Source: Atribacterota bacterium (GTDB lineage Bacteria; Atribacterota; Phoenicimicrobiia; Phoenicimicrobiales; Phoenicimicrobiaceae). Taken from it: a stretch of DNA of 13,162 nt. The stretch lies in NCBI GenBank assembly GCA_030599445.1, contig JAUVOA010000015.1, forward strand, positions 1 to 13,162, written 5' to 3'. This document shows, one piece after another, positions 1 through 7,155 of the stretch. A program made the position numbers and the translations under genes. Position 1 is the stretch's first letter; every line of letters begins with the position of its first letter. The notes under the pieces are model-generated. The model had not been told where the DNA came from and searched no databases. It saw nothing but the letters and a program-made list of their open reading frames with translations.

Positions 1-31
1 ACTAACGACTATTCACTAACGACTAATTTAT
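1..31 (+). repeat. Leader repeat, copy 1 (upstream of parA)
   Basis: The motif ACTAACGACT occurs at 1-10 and again at 15-24, where it continues into TAATTTAT. The same element recurs upstream of three other plus-strand genes, at 4305-4327, 5522-5537 and 7506-7528. The bases that follow it here (CCGGTGTAATCAT) resemble those after the 4305 copy (CCGTGTGATCAT), so homology reaches almost to the ribosome binding site. The window edge cuts whatever lies to the left. Its function is unknown. It could be a dispersed intergenic repeat or part of a shared leader. Confidence 0.6.
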
Positions 32-61
32 AACCGGTGTAATCATTTTAGGAGAATATTT

Positions 62-823
62 ATGACTAAAGTCTTGGCAATCACCAACCAAAAAGGTGGA
101 GTAGGTAAAACCACTACTGCAGTAAACCTAAGTACTTCTATGGCCTTACATAAAAGAAAAACTTTATTGATAGACATAGATCCCCAGGGAAATACCAGCA
201 CCGGTATAGGCTTGGATAAAATAAAAGTTAAAAGATGTATTTATGATGTCTTGATTAATCGAGCGTCGGTAAAAGAAATCATTTTACCGACCCAGGTAAA
301 AAATTTAGATATTTTACCTTCTACCATTCAATTAGCCGGGGCAGAAATAGAATTAGTTAATTATATCTCTCGGGAAAACAAATTAAAACACGCGATTAAA
401 TCAATTAAGAGTGATTATGATTATATAATCATTGATTGTCCTCCTTCTCTGGGCCTTTTAACCTTAAATTCTCTAACTGCCGCTGATGCGGTTATTATTC
501 CTATACAGTGTGAATATTATGCCTTAGAAGGTATTGGACAATTATTAAATACTATAAATTTAGTTAGAGAAAACCTAAATTCATCTTTAGAAATCGAAGG
601 GATTCTACTGACCATGTATGATGTCCGCACAAATCTTTCCCGCGATGTTGTTAGGGAAGTTAAAAAATATTTTAAGGGAAAGATATTTAAAGCAGTTGTC
701 CCACGAAATGTCAGAGTGAGCGAAGCCCCCAGCTACGGTAAACCGGTTGTGTTATATGATTCAAAATCCAAAGGGGCAATGGCTTATAAAAAATTAGCCC
801 GAGAGGTGATGTCAAATGATTAA
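62..823 (+). CDS. parA: Chromosome-partitioning ATPase ParA/Soj
   Basis: Deviant Walker-type ATPase of the ParA/MinD superfamily. It forms an ATP-dependent dimer on the nucleoid and is stimulated by ParB to segregate origins. The deviant Walker A motif KGGVGKTT is at residues 11-18, the switch region DIDPQGN at 38-44, and Walker B IIIDCPP at 122-128. At 253 aa it matches chromosomal Soj proteins and lacks the N-terminal HTH of plasmid ParA. The ATG has a GGAG ribosome binding site at 51-54 with 7 nt spacing. The 3' end overlaps parB by 8 nt, so the two are translationally coupled. In many bacteria this pair sits near oriC beside mnmG/rsmG, but no such neighbour is visible here. Confidence 0.97.
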   Translation: MTKVLAITNQKGGVGKTTTAVNLSTSMALHKRKTLLIDIDPQGNTSTGIGLDKIKVKRCIYDVLINRASVKEIILPTQVKNLDILPSTIQLAGAEIELVNYISRENKLKHAIKSIKSDYDYIIIDCPPSLGLLTLNSLTAADAVIIPIQCEYYALEGIGQLLNTINLVRENLNSSLEIEGILLTMYDVRTNLSRDVVREVKKYFKGKIFKAVVPRNVRVSEAPSYGKPVVLYDSKSKGAMAYKKLAREVMSND

Positions 824-1664
824 AAGAGGATTGGGAAAAGGGTTAGAAGCCCTTATCCCCCAGGCCGAACACAAGGAAAAAGGATTTGTAATCGAAATGG
901 ATATAGAAAGTTTAAACCCAAACCTTTTTCAACCCCGTAAAGATTTCAATAAAGAAAAAATGGAAGAACTGAAAGGGTCAATTAAGAAACATGGAATAAT
1001 TCAACCGATTGTAGTAAGAAAAATGGCTAATGGGTATGAAATAGTTGCCGGAGAGCGGAGGTTAAAGGCGGCCAAAGAGATCGGGCTAAAGAAGATACCG
1101 GCAATTATTAAAAGCATTAACAATGAAAAAAGTTTAGAAATTGCCTTGGTGGAAAACATTCAAAGAGAAGATCTTAATCCGGTTGAGCAGGCCAATGCCT
1201 TCAAAAGATTGATAGATGAGTTTAAACTTACCCAGCAAGAATTAGCAGAAGTAACCGGAAAGAGCAGGGCTTTGGTAACCAATACCATCAGGTTGTTAAA
1301 ATTGAATCCAGAGATACAAAAAAATATTTCTGAAGGGAAAATATCTTTTGGTCATGCAAAATTATTATTAAGCATAGAAGATGAAGAAGTGCAAAAAGCA
1401 GTGTGTGACAGAATAATAGCTAATGATTTATCGGTAAGAGATACCGAGCGCCTGATTAAAAACATTGAAAAGGTGCAAAAAAAGCAATTTAAAGTTAAGA
1501 ATATTACCATTGAGCGCTTCCCCGAGGTAGAGGGAAAATTAAGAGATATTTTAGGGACCAAGATAAGCATATTATACGACGGTAAAAAAGGGAAAATAGA
1601 TATAGAATTTTATAGCAAAGAAGATTTAAGAAGAATTGCTGGTCTGTTGTTAAAAGAAAAATAA
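816..1664 (+). CDS. parB: Chromosome-partitioning protein ParB/Spo0J
   Basis: ParB-family CTPase clamp that loads at parS, spreads on DNA, and stimulates ParA. The N-terminal GLGKGLEALIP at residues 5-15 is the usual Soj-interacting lead segment. The ParB/Srx nucleotide-binding fold follows, with GERR at 79-82 and ENIQRED at 113-119, both part of the CTP pocket. A helix-turn-helix for parS recognition lies around 138-160. The C-terminal dimerisation segment reaches residue 282, a typical length. The ATG lies inside the end of parA and is preceded by GAGAGG at 801-806. I saw no parS-like 16-mer (GTTTCACGTGAAAC core) in the window. The sites may lie outside it or have diverged. Confidence 0.97.
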   Translation: MIKRGLGKGLEALIPQAEHKEKGFVIEMDIESLNPNLFQPRKDFNKEKMEELKGSIKKHGIIQPIVVRKMANGYEIVAGERRLKAAKEIGLKKIPAIIKSINNEKSLEIALVENIQREDLNPVEQANAFKRLIDEFKLTQQELAEVTGKSRALVTNTIRLLKLNPEIQKNISEGKISFGHAKLLLSIEDEEVQKAVCDRIIANDLSVRDTERLIKNIEKVQKKQFKVKNITIERFPEVEGKLRDILGTKISILYDGKKGKIDIEFYSKEDLRRIAGLLLKEK

Positions 1665-1850
1665 AGACAGTCGTTAATATATAAATAGTATTGAGTATAT
1701 AGCAAATTCGTATCTCGTATCTCTTGAACCGTATCTCGGTATTTAGTTATCCAAATAACCAACTAACGAATCAAGATATACAATTAGAGTTCTTAAACCC
1801 TAATACTGTAGAGTTATAATAGGTAGAAAAAATAGAAAGGATGGTTTAAA
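1665..1850. other. parB-amaP spacer with degenerate CGTATCTC repeats
   Basis: This 186-base AT-rich spacer contains the reiterated motif CGTATCTC at about 1709-1740, in three imperfect copies. TAGTATTGAGTATATAG at 1686-1702 recurs with one change at 10291-10307. A segment at about 1743-1770 resembles the AACTAAC-rich sequence upstream of thrC. A TATAAT at 1815-1820 is a possible -10 box for amaP, but no convincing -35 lies 16-18 nt upstream. The amaP ribosome binding site is AAAGGA at 1836-1841. I see no GC-rich terminator hairpin after parB. Confidence 0.5.
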
Positions 1851-2399
1851 ATGAGTAAAGAGAGTTTTAATAATTTAATTTTTGTTTTGTTTTTATTAGT
1901 TACAGTTTTTATCTCCGGATTTTTTTTGGCTCTTTCTTTGAGATTGTTTTCCCTAGAAAGTTTTTTCTTTAAAACAAATTATTTGATCTACTCCAATCTC
2001 TTCAATCAAATTACCTTGGGTTTAGTAGGGGCTTTTTTAATTTTTTTGGCTATCTATTTAATCTGGCAAAAAGCCCAAATTGATAAGGGAAATTTATCCG
2101 TAGTTCAAAGGACTTCATTTGGGGAAATTAAAATTTCTATAGGGTCTATAAAACGTTTGGCTTTGAAAGTGATTAAAGGGATGGAAGAGATTACGGAAAC
2201 GAGGCCAGAACTAAATATTTTAAAGTCTGGGGGAATAAATATAGATCTTCATCTTTCCGTAAAGCAAGATGTAAATATTCCGGAACTTTCAGAGAAAGTG
2301 CAACGAAAATTAAAAGAATATCTCTTAGAAACAAGCGGGATAGAAACGAAAGAAATTAAGATACACATAGATAAAATATTTTACGAAGACAAAAAATAG
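1851..2399 (+). CDS. amaP: Alkaline shock response membrane anchor protein AmaP
   Basis: Membrane anchor that tethers Asp23-family proteins to the cytoplasmic membrane in Gram-positive-type bacteria. Two hydrophobic segments are visible, at residues about 9-31 and 49-70, joined by a short extracytoplasmic loop. A soluble domain of about 110 residues follows and ends in the amphipathic pattern VQRKLKEYLLETSGIETKEI, as in AmaP. At 182 aa the length is normal for the family. ATG 1851 follows AAAGGA at 1836-1841. The asp23-like gene begins 35 bases downstream on the same strand, the arrangement known from Staphylococcus and other Bacillota, which supports the assignment. In staphylococci the operon is controlled by SigB. 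No SigB-type promoter could be recognised here. Confidence 0.88.
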   Translation: MSKESFNNLIFVLFLLVTVFISGFFLALSLRLFSLESFFFKTNYLIYSNLFNQITLGLVGAFLIFLAIYLIWQKAQIDKGNLSVVQRTSFGEIKISIGSIKRLALKVIKGMEEITETRPELNILKSGGINIDLHLSVKQDVNIPELSEKVQRKLKEYLLETSGIETKEIKIHIDKIFYEDKK

Positions 2400-2434
2400 T
2401 ATAAATAAGTTTTAAAAAAGGGTGGTAAATAAGA

Positions 2435-2854
2435 ATGTCAGATAAACAGGTTGTTAAAGGTAATCCCCAAGAACAAGAATTGGGGGACATAACGGTTTCT
2501 AAAGAGGTAGTAGCTGCAATTACTGCTTTAGAAACTATAAAAATTCGAGGAGTAGTCGGTATCACCAGTGGTTATAGAGGTAAATTGCCCAATATATTGT
2601 CTCAGAAGGACCTTGCAAAAGGGGTGGAAGTGTGGATGAAACCGGGAGAAGCGGCAATTACTATCCCAATTATTACTGCTTACGAAGTAGGAATTTTTAA
2701 AGTAGCTGAAGAGGTACAGCGTAGAGTAAAAGACGCTATCTGTTCCATGACCGGCCTAAAAGTTCTTAAGGTCGATGTTAATGTACAGGGCATTAAATTT
2801 AAAGAGGAAAAAAAGAAAATAAAGAAAGAAACGCAGAAAGAAACAAAAAAATAA
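2435..2854 (+). CDS. Asp23/Gls24 family envelope stress protein
   Basis: Small soluble protein of the Asp23/Gls24 (DUF322) family. It associates with the membrane through AmaP and takes part in cell-envelope stress responses, with unknown biochemical activity. The conserved core spans residues about 20-125. It includes VVAAITALETIKIRGVVGI near the start, the VEVWMKPGEAAITI strand, a helix with VAEEVQRRVKDAI, and a terminal VDVNVQGI strand. The tail from about residue 124 is strongly basic (repeated KEEKKK/KKET), suggesting contact with acidic partners or nucleic acid. That is inference from composition. The 139 aa length fits the family. An AAAGGGTGG ribosome binding site at 2417-2425 precedes ATG 2435. 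Confidence 0.92.
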   Translation: MSDKQVVKGNPQEQELGDITVSKEVVAAITALETIKIRGVVGITSGYRGKLPNILSQKDLAKGVEVWMKPGEAAITIPIITAYEVGIFKVAEEVQRRVKDAICSMTGLKVLKVDVNVQGIKFKEEKKKIKKETQKETKK

Positions 2855-2885
2855 ATCACAGAAAGAATAAATTGGTGAAATTAAA

Positions 2886-4106
2886 GTGACAGAAATTATA
2901 AAATTATTAGTAGTAATTGCAGTAATTGTTTTCTTCATAAGAAAGAAATGGAATTTAGGGTATATTATACTGCTGGCCTCCTTGTTGTTAGGGTTATTAT
3001 TCGGATTGAACCCCAAAGAAATGGGAATTAATTTTTTACAGGCCATAATGGACCCAGTAACTATTAAATTAATCGGAATAATCGTGCTGGTTCTTTTATT
3101 AAGCAGCATTTTAAAAAGGATAGAAAGTTTAAAGGATATAGTTGATTCCCTTCAAAAATTGGTAAAGGACTATAGATTGATATTGGCTTTTATACCTTCT
3201 TTTTTGGGTTTACTGCCCATGCCGGCTGGAGCTATGTTTTCTGCTCCCATGATAAACGAGATAGGAGACAGAAAGGGGCTGAATGCAGAAGAAAAAACTT
3301 TTGTAAATTATTGGTTTCGCCATATTTGGGAATTTGTTTGGCCTCTCTATCCCAGTATCATATTGCTTTCCGCCTTATTGGGGGTAGAAGTTCGAGAAAT
3401 AATAATAGTACAGATTCCCATAACCCTCATCGCCCTGATACTGGGCTTGATCTGGGAGCAAAGATATCTTAAGAGAGATGGAGCAAGTGATAAGAGAGGG
3501 GAGTTTGGCTTAAATTTTACAAAACTGTTCTTGAGTACCTGGCCTATCCTTTTGGTCATATTCCTGGTTATAATTATAAAGATAGATTTGTTAATTTCCC
3601 TGATTTTAGTTATCCTATCTTTGGTCTTATTAAATAGGTCTAAAATGAAGACAGAAGTTATAATGGAGATTATTAAAAGAGATATATCTCTAAATACAGT
3701 AGTTTTAATAATCGGCATAATGATCTTTAAGAGAATATTAGAAACTACCGGAGCAATTATGGTTATCCCCGGGTTTTTTACTGAATTGGGCGTCCATCCT
3801 CTGGTTATTCTGTTTTTCATTCCTTTTTTGATCGGAATACTTACCGGGGTTACTTCTGCTATTGTAGGAATAGGTTTCCCGGTCCTTCTACCCTTTATTG
3901 TTACCCGGGGAGAGGTTAATCTTAATTATGCTATGTTTGCCTTTGTTGGCGGTTATACGGGACATATGCTTTCGCCCATGCACCTGTGCCTGGTAGTAAC
4001 TAATAATTATTTTAAGGCAGATGTGGGGAAAATATATAAAATGCTAATTCTACCTTTATTAATCATTTCTTTGAGCGCTATCATTCTGGTAATAGTTAGA
4101 ACATAG
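2886..4106 (+). CDS. DUF401 family membrane protein (putative permease)
   Basis: Polytopic inner-membrane protein of 406 aa with roughly ten hydrophobic segments. It belongs to the DUF401 family, distantly related to ion/carboxylate transporters, and its substrate is unknown. Two conserved signatures sit in the two halves, as expected for an inverted-repeat transporter. The first is PMPAGAMFSAP at residues 111-121 with NYWFRHIWEF at 141-150. The second is GVTSAIVGIGFP at 321-332 with GGYTGHMLSPMH at 355-366. The start is GTG 2886 with a weak GGTGA at 2874-2878. No better in-frame start has a Shine-Dalgarno sequence. It begins 31 bases after the Asp23-family gene and is probably co-transcribed with it, which raises a possible role in envelope homeostasis (inference). 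Confidence 0.85.
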   Translation: MTEIIKLLVVIAVIVFFIRKKWNLGYIILLASLLLGLLFGLNPKEMGINFLQAIMDPVTIKLIGIIVLVLLLSSILKRIESLKDIVDSLQKLVKDYRLILAFIPSFLGLLPMPAGAMFSAPMINEIGDRKGLNAEEKTFVNYWFRHIWEFVWPLYPSIILLSALLGVEVREIIIVQIPITLIALILGLIWEQRYLKRDGASDKRGEFGLNFTKLFLSTWPILLVIFLVIIIKIDLLISLILVILSLVLLNRSKMKTEVIMEIIKRDISLNTVVLIIGIMIFKRILETTGAIMVIPGFFTELGVHPLVILFFIPFLIGILTGVTSAIVGIGFPVLLPFIVTRGEVNLNYAMFAFVGGYTGHMLSPMHLCLVVTNNYFKADVGKIYKMLILPLLIISLSAIILVIVRT

Positions 4107-4280
4107 CTCAGAAATATTCAAAAATATAAGAAAATTATAATAATTTATACGAAAATATTTTTTTACCCTAAACCATGGTTTTTAGCTTTTCACTTTAGCT
4201 TTTTAGTTTAATTGGACAAATTTTATTAATCCAAAACTATATGCTAAACCCTGTTTAGTGAGTGCCTACTTAGCAGGGTA

Positions 4281-4327
4281 AACGCTATACGCTCCACGCT
4301 AGGCTTATTCACTATCGACTAATTTAT
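4281..4327 (+). repeat. Leader repeat, copy 2 (upstream of HD gene)
   Basis: This 47-base element matches 7482-7528 at 43 of 47 positions, and the last 23 bases (4305-4327) are identical. The shared right end includes TTATTCACTATCGACTAATT. The left half carries ACGCT motifs in tandem. It ends 39 bases before the HD-domain start codon. Copies at 1-31 and 5522-5537 share the right end only. Confidence 0.75.
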
Positions 4328-4352
4328 CCGTGTGATCATATTATATGTAAAT

Positions 4353-4358
4353 AGGAGG
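4353..4358 (+). promoter_or_regulatory. Ribosome binding site fixing the HD-gene start
   Basis: AGGAGG at 4353-4358 lies 7 nt before ATG 4366. It is only 1 nt before the in-frame GTG at 4360, which is too close for initiation, so the shorter reading from ATG 4366 is preferred. Confidence 0.85.
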
Positions 4359-4365
4359 AGTGAAC

Positions 4366-5169
4366 ATGAGAAAGTCACCCAAAGAAATAGAGGTAGAAAA
4401 TGAAATATTGGCAATGTTGAGCGGAAAGCCAGCCATAGCAGCTTCTTTAATCTTTAATGATGAAGAAGCCCAGGCTTTACGGAATTATGCCAACACAGTA
4501 TCTATAAAAAGATTGGGCTATAATGACCATGGCCCGGTGCATATGAGTAAAACAGCATTAAATGCTTTGATCATGTTTGATATATTAAGCAAAGGCGGAA
4601 TTAAATTTAACCTGGAAGAAGAAAAGATTGGCACTGCAGAAGACAGTAAGGTGGCGGTATTAATATCATCTTTGTTGCACGATGTTGGTATGTCAGTAGG
4701 TCGGGAAAATCACGAGCTGTTAGGAGCTGTTTTTGCTACGCCGATTATCGAGAGAACCCTAACCAGGATTTATGATAAAGATATTGAAAAGAAAACCATC
4801 GTTCATTCTCTAATTGTTGAAGGCATTGCAGGACATATGGCCACTCAGGATATCCATTCTCTGGAAGCCGGGCTAGTATCAATCGGAGATGGTTGTGATA
4901 TGGAAAAGGGCAGGGCACGGATTATTTTTCTCTTATCCCGTACCCCTAAAGTGGGAGATATTCATAAATATTCTGCTAACTCTATTGAAAAAGTAGAGAT
5001 TATCGAAGGAGAAGAGAAACTGATTAGAATAATTGTAGAGATGACTGAATCGGTCGGTTTTTTCCAGATAGAAGAAGTTCTCTTTCCTAAGATTTTAGCT
5101 AATCCGGCAAAACCTTATATAGAGCTTTATGGTAAAGTAACAGGAGAAGAGATGCGACGCTATCTGTAA
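4366..5169 (+). CDS. HD-domain metal-dependent phosphohydrolase
   Basis: 267 aa from ATG 4366, the start set by its ribosome binding site. It is a HD-superfamily protein, predicted to bind divalent metal and hydrolyse a phosphate ester or phosphodiester. The substrate cannot be inferred. Candidate metal ligands are H55 and H59 in NDHGPVH, the HD doublet H105-D106 in SSLLHDVGMS, H116 in ENHELLGA, and D175/D178 in IGDGCDM. The C-terminal ~65 residues form a mixed beta/alpha region (EKVEIIEGEEKLIRIIVEM, then ESVGFFQIEEVLFPKIL) with no identifiable domain. There is no transmembrane segment and no attached GGDEF, response-regulator or RelA domain, so a stand-alone cytosolic enzyme is expected. It is a monocistronic-looking gene flanked by repeat-rich spacers of more than 250 bases. 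Confidence 0.85.
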   Translation: MRKSPKEIEVENEILAMLSGKPAIAASLIFNDEEAQALRNYANTVSIKRLGYNDHGPVHMSKTALNALIMFDILSKGGIKFNLEEEKIGTAEDSKVAVLISSLLHDVGMSVGRENHELLGAVFATPIIERTLTRIYDKDIEKKTIVHSLIVEGIAGHMATQDIHSLEAGLVSIGDGCDMEKGRARIIFLLSRTPKVGDIHKYSANSIEKVEIIEGEEKLIRIIVEMTESVGFFQIEEVLFPKILANPAKPYIELYGKVTGEEMRRYL

Positions 5170-5292
5170 GAGCGTATATCGTATATCGTATGCCGTATAT
5201 AGCGAAAAACTAAAAACGAAAAGCGCGAAGCGTAAAACCATAGCTCAAAATTAAAAATTAATGGGAAAAAGAAGTCAGGTTCCAGGAACCAG
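5170..5292. repeat. Degenerate CGTATATCGTAT repeats after the HD gene
   Basis: Immediately after the stop codon, 5173-5204 reads as short imperfect tandem units of CGTATATC/CGTATGC. An AAGCGCGAAGCG stretch follows around 5221-5232. GGTTCC-A-GGAACC at 5278-5290 is a short perfect inverted repeat. Similar CGTAT-type low-complexity sequence occurs at 1709-1740, 5502-5520, 7428-7453 and 10291-10325, always between genes. No coding potential and no T-run terminator is visible. Confidence 0.55.
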
Positions 5293-5424
5293 AAGTAGGG
5301 GTGTATTGTATACGCCCTTAACGATATGCACAAAACTGTAGGACAGGCGTCTCGTCTGTCTCTGAATTAAGGTAGGGGTTCGATTCATCGAATCCGTCTC
5401 GGGTGGAATGAATTCGACTCCTAC
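5293..5424 (+). repeat. Composite hairpin repeat R1 (5' of thrC)
   Basis: R1 matches R2 at 7156-7381. Two blocks of 37 identical bases are shared: 5303-5339 with 7166-7202, and 5356-5392 with 7241-7277. R1 contains four hairpin-like modules in order. H1 is 5299-5317, with arms GGGTGTAT/ATACGCCC. H2 is 5342-5360, with arms GACAGGCG/CGTCTGTC. H3 is 5376-5395, with arms around GGTTCGAT/ATCGAA. H4 is a weaker copy ending at 5424. Several differences from R2 give G-U pairs rather than mismatches, so the folds are kept. The block begins near GTAGGGG and ends in CTCCTAC, giving imperfect terminal inverted repeats. There is no coding content. Confidence 0.8.
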
Positions 5425-5452
5425 CCGATGAGAAAATGAGTTCATCTTTATT

Positions 5453-5475
5453 CCCTCTCCCCGTGGAAGGAGAGG
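5453..5475 (+). repeat. REP-like CCTCTCC/GGAGAGG hairpin
   Basis: Arms CCTCTCC (5454-5460) and GGAGAGG (5469-5475) enclose the 8-base loop CCGTGGAA. ATTAGGGTGAGTGGG follows. This composition is typical of short dispersed intergenic palindromes in many bacteria. It has no counterpart in R2, so it is a separate module beside R1. No T-run follows, so it is not a standard terminator. Confidence 0.55.
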
Positions 5476-5608
5476 ATTAGGGTGAGTGGGAGAAATCTAC
5501 ACGCAATACGCGATACAATATACTAACGACTAATTTAATTGGTGAATTAATGTAAACGAGTTAACTAATTAATCAGCTAACTAACCAACTAATCATTGTG
5601 GAGAGAAT
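5476..5608. other. thrC upstream region with third leader repeat
   Basis: ACGCAATACGCGATACAATA at 5501-5520 belongs to the CGTAT/ATACG low-complexity family. ACTAACGACTAATTTA at 5522-5537 is the right-end leader repeat (copy 3). Bases 5571-5594 match the inverted sequence at 7113-7136, just after thrC, at 19 of 24 positions. The thrC ribosome binding site is GGAGA at 5600-5604, 4 nt before the ATG. No clear -35/-10 pair could be assigned. Confidence 0.5.
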
Positions 5609-7102
5609 ATGGAAGGAAAAAATCTTTATTACCAGAGTACACGGGGGAACAAAAAGAGAGTCTTATCCGCAGAGGCAATTATTAAAGGGATTGCCGACGA
5701 TGGAGGATTGTTTGTCCCTGAGACTATTCCCCGACTAAACAAGGATTTATATATATTAAAAAGTACTGATTATAAAAAATTAGCCTTTTTGATAATGAAG
5801 AAATTTTTTACTGATTATTCGCAAGATGAGCTAAAAGATTGTATAAATAGAGCCTATGATAGTAAGTTTGATACCGAGATTATTGCTCCCTTAAGCAAAA
5901 AGATGGGAGCATATTTTTTAGAGCTTTATCATGGCCCGACCCTGGCTTTTAAAGATATGGCTCTGTCTATACTCCCCCATCTTATAAAAAAAGCTACCCG
6001 GAAATTAAATCTTAGCCAGGAAATAGTTATTTTAACCGCCACTTCCGGTGATACCGGGAAAGCTGCCCTTCAAGGTTTTGCCAATGTAGAAGGGACCAAA
6101 ATAATAGTATTTTTCCCTTACAAGGGGGTCAGCAAGATACAAGAAAGACAGATGCTCACCCAGGAAGGCGCGAACACTTACGTAATAGGTATAAAAGGAA
6201 ATTTTGATGATGCCCAGAGAGGAGTAAAGGAGATATTCGAAGACCTGGCCTTTAACAAAAAGATAGAAGTAAAAAACTATATCTTTTCTTCGGCAAATTC
6301 TATAAACATAGGCCGTTTAGTGCCCCAGACAGTATATTACTTTTATGCTTATCTAAATATGTTAGGTACGGGCGAAATTAAGAATGGTGAAAAGATAAAT
6401 ATAGTTGTTCCCACCGGTAACTTCGGAGATATTCTGGCGGCTTATTACGCTAAAGAGATGGGATTGCCGGTGAATAAATTAATCTGTGCTTCTAATGAAA
6501 ATAAAGTACTGGCAGATTTTTTTGAGACCGGAGTCTATGATAAACGGAGAAAATTAGTTATGACCATTTCTCCTTCGATGGATATCCTGGTATCAAGTAA
6601 TTTGGAGAGATTACTATGGGCGACAAGCGAAAGGGAGGCTAAAAAGGTAAAGGAGTTAATGAATTCCTTAAAAGAGAAGGGTTATTACCGGATAGATTCA
6701 GAAACGAAGAAGAGATTAAAAGATTTTTATGGTGAGTTCGCCCCCCAGAAAGAATCCCGTCAATGCATAAAAGAGATATTCGAGAAGTCGAAATATTTGA
6801 TCGACCCTCATACAGCAGCAGCTTATACAGTGTATAAAAAATATATCAAAGAAACCGGGGATAAGACCAAGACAGTTATTGTGGCCACGGCCAGTCCTTT
6901 TAAATTTACTAAAAGTGTGATGGAATCAATAAATTGCCAGTACGAAAAATATAACGATTTTGAATTAATAGAGAAGATGTCTGATTTAGCTCAAATTTCC
7001 ATTCCGCCAGGGATAAGGGATATTGAAAAAAAACCTATCCGGTATAAAACGGTTTGTGAAAAAGAGGAAATGAAGGCAAAGATAGCTGAAATTCTAGAAT
7101 AG
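5609..7102 (+). CDS. thrC: Threonine synthase
   Basis: PLP enzyme that converts O-phosphohomoserine and water to threonine and phosphate, the last step of threonine synthesis in the cytosol. The N-terminal threonine-synthase segment has the signature DGGLFVPE at residues 31-38. The PLP lysine is K115 in HGPTLAFKDMALS. Further conserved elements are TATSGDTGKAAL at 143-154 and the PLP-phosphate loop VPTGNFGD at 267-274. At 497 aa it belongs to the long form (E. coli/yeast-like) rather than the short ~350 aa form. ATG 5609 follows GGAGA at 5600-5604. The gene stands alone: no hom or thrB lies beside it, and R1 and R2 bracket it. Confidence 0.96.
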   Translation: MEGKNLYYQSTRGNKKRVLSAEAIIKGIADDGGLFVPETIPRLNKDLYILKSTDYKKLAFLIMKKFFTDYSQDELKDCINRAYDSKFDTEIIAPLSKKMGAYFLELYHGPTLAFKDMALSILPHLIKKATRKLNLSQEIVILTATSGDTGKAALQGFANVEGTKIIVFFPYKGVSKIQERQMLTQEGANTYVIGIKGNFDDAQRGVKEIFEDLAFNKKIEVKNYIFSSANSINIGRLVPQTVYYFYAYLNMLGTGEIKNGEKINIVVPTGNFGDILAAYYAKEMGLPVNKLICASNENKVLADFFETGVYDKRRKLVMTISPSMDILVSSNLERLLWATSEREAKKVKELMNSLKEKGYYRIDSETKKRLKDFYGEFAPQKESRQCIKEIFEKSKYLIDPHTAAAYTVYKKYIKETGDKTKTVIVATASPFKFTKSVMESINCQYEKYNDFELIEKMSDLAQISIPPGIRDIEKKPIRYKTVCEKEEMKAKIAEILE

Positions 7103-7112
7103 TTAATTGGTT

Positions 7113-7136
7113 AATTAGTTACTTGGTTAGCTGGTT
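7113..7136 (-). repeat. Inverted partner of the thrC upstream repeat
   Basis: Read on the minus strand, this 24-base segment matches 5571-5594 at 19 of 24 positions, sharing CAGCTAAC and AACTAAT. The AT-rich, reiterated TTAGTTA composition makes some similarity likely by chance, but a 4-base-type repeat alone would not produce the shared CAGCTAAC block. A looser relative lies at 1743-1770. Confidence 0.45.
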
Positions 7137-7155
7137 AAGAAATACAAGAGAGAAA

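Larger units (their letters stand above)
4107..4359. other. Spacer upstream of the HD-domain gene
   Basis: The first 100 bases are AT-rich. They contain the 12-base palindrome AAACCATGGTTT at 4170-4181 but no GC-rich stem with a T-run, so no standard terminator for the DUF401 gene is visible. A hairpin can form at 4248-4279, with outer arms ACCCTG/CAGGGT and an imperfect inner stem. It is followed by the leader repeat of 4281-4327. CTATATGCTAAAC at 4237-4249 is repeated exactly at 7472-7484, upstream of the beta-CASP gene. The two leaders are therefore related over a longer stretch, with extra sequence (including this hairpin) present here. Confidence 0.55.

Noticed and set aside
1792..1820. 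Promoter for amaP with TATAAT at 1815-1820
   Set aside because: The -10 box is good, but the sequence 16-18 bases upstream matches TTGACA at only three positions and no extended -10 TG is present.
1..1850. parS site near parAB
   Set aside because: No sequence close to the GTTTCACGTGAAAC palindrome was found here or elsewhere in the window.
2756..3820. Minus-strand open frames opposite the asp23 and DUF401 genes
   Set aside because: They are antisense to well-supported family members and reflect the hydrophobic codon pattern of the membrane gene.
4170..4181. AAACCATGGTTT palindrome after the DUF401 gene as a terminator
   Set aside because: Short, AT-rich and loop-less, so it would not form a stable RNA hairpin.
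5376..5395. GGTTCGATTC in R1 (and at 7262-7271 in R2), resembling a tRNA T-arm
   Set aside because: No acceptor stem, D-arm or anticodon arm can be placed around it. It is half of hairpin module H3.
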